This document shows, piece by piece, positions 63,789 through 64,000 of a stretch of DNA of 64,000 nt. Every line of letters begins with the position of its first letter. Within the stretch, counting starts at the first letter, position 1. Position numbers and translations under genes: made by a program. Source of the stretch: Rhizomucor pusillus (taxonomy: Eukaryota > Mucoromycota > Mucoromycetes > Mucorales > Lichtheimiaceae); the NCBI GenBank assembly GCA_900175165.2, contig FWWN02000627.1, positions 253,036 through 317,035 on the forward strand. Direction: 5' to 3'. The notes beneath the pieces were generated by a model. The model had not been told where the DNA came from and searched no databases. It worked only from the letters and a program-made list of their open reading frames with translations.

Positions 63789-64000
63789 ATGAACAAGCCG
63801 CGGAACCTTGAACCCTGTCTTGCTCGCCTCGGTGTTATGCCAGAAGGTACTGTTGAGAAAAGGGCCGAGATTTAGACTCTTGTACAAGTCCTAACATTGT
63901 AACCTTTTTCTTGTTTGTCTACTTTAGATAGGCCCTCCTTTGTCAAAGAGGTGAACGCCATTGACGACGTTGACACTTTGCGACGGCTGCTCATTGACAA
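63789..64000 (+). CDS. Partial gene, 5' end only
   Basis: Exon 1 is 63789-63846 and exon 2 starts at 63928 and runs off the window. The predicted protein starts MNKPRNLEPCLARLGVMPE, then continues DRPSFVKEVNAIDDVDTLRR and LLIDK. The intron has a GTACTG donor and a CTTTAG acceptor and keeps frame. I do not recognise the family from ~45 residues. Confidence 0.55.

Overview
The window is nuclear DNA from a fungus, most likely an early-diverging filamentous fungus (Mucoromycota, probably Mucorales). Genes are dense and most are split by short GT-AG introns of about 50-100 nt. The proteins are clearly fungal: an Mdv1-type mitochondrial fission adaptor, alternative oxidase, a CreA/Mig1-type repressor, a dipeptidyl-peptidase V-like S9 peptidase and a fungal-style tetraspanin. 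The lineage is inferred from general character, because no rRNA or other marker is present. I found no rRNA, no convincing tRNA and no CRISPR array.

Layout. 0.5-5.7 kb: MARVEL-domain membrane protein (-), Mn-superoxide dismutase (+), CreA/Mig1-like zinc-finger protein (+). 5.7-11 kb: gene-poor, with the first copy of an interspersed repeat and a decayed double-HNH endonuclease gene (-). 11-16 kb: HSP90 (-) with heat-shock-element-like promoter sequences, an HMG-box factor (-), ribosomal protein L35 (-). 17-26 kb: Mdv1 (+), S9 peptidase (-), a long leucine-rich-repeat protein resembling Nud1/Cdc11 (-). 26.5-31.7 kb is a mobile-element graveyard: repeat copy B, a Tc1/mariner-type element with arms of about 220 bp, a decayed MULE transposase, and a broken multi-exon gene of unknown family. 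33.7-40.3 kb: succinyl-CoA ligase alpha (+), a Ser/His-rich protein (-), a JMJD4-type JmjC oxygenase (-), a tetraspanin (-). 42-52.5 kb: small membrane or low-complexity proteins and CKS1 (-), separated by long empty stretches. 52.7-59.7 kb: a DH-BAR Rho GEF, an MFS transporter and alternative oxidase (all -). 61.6-64 kb: repeat copy C, the 25S rRNA methyltransferase Bmt2 (+), and the 5' end of an unidentified gene (+).

The genes are not an operon or an obvious cluster. Common themes are mitochondrial function (SOD2, Mdv1, succinyl-CoA ligase, AOX) and cell-cycle or polarity proteins (CKS1, Nud1/Cdc11-like, DH-BAR GEF). I found no new multi-gene system. The most notable features are at the level of gene architecture: exons of 3, 5, 20, 22 and 28 nt, and three introns with GC-AG borders that the reading frame requires. 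Next are the mobile-element relics, especially a repeat family present three times. All exon boundaries were derived by hand from splice consensus plus reading-frame continuity; each spliced model given here adds up to a whole number of codons.
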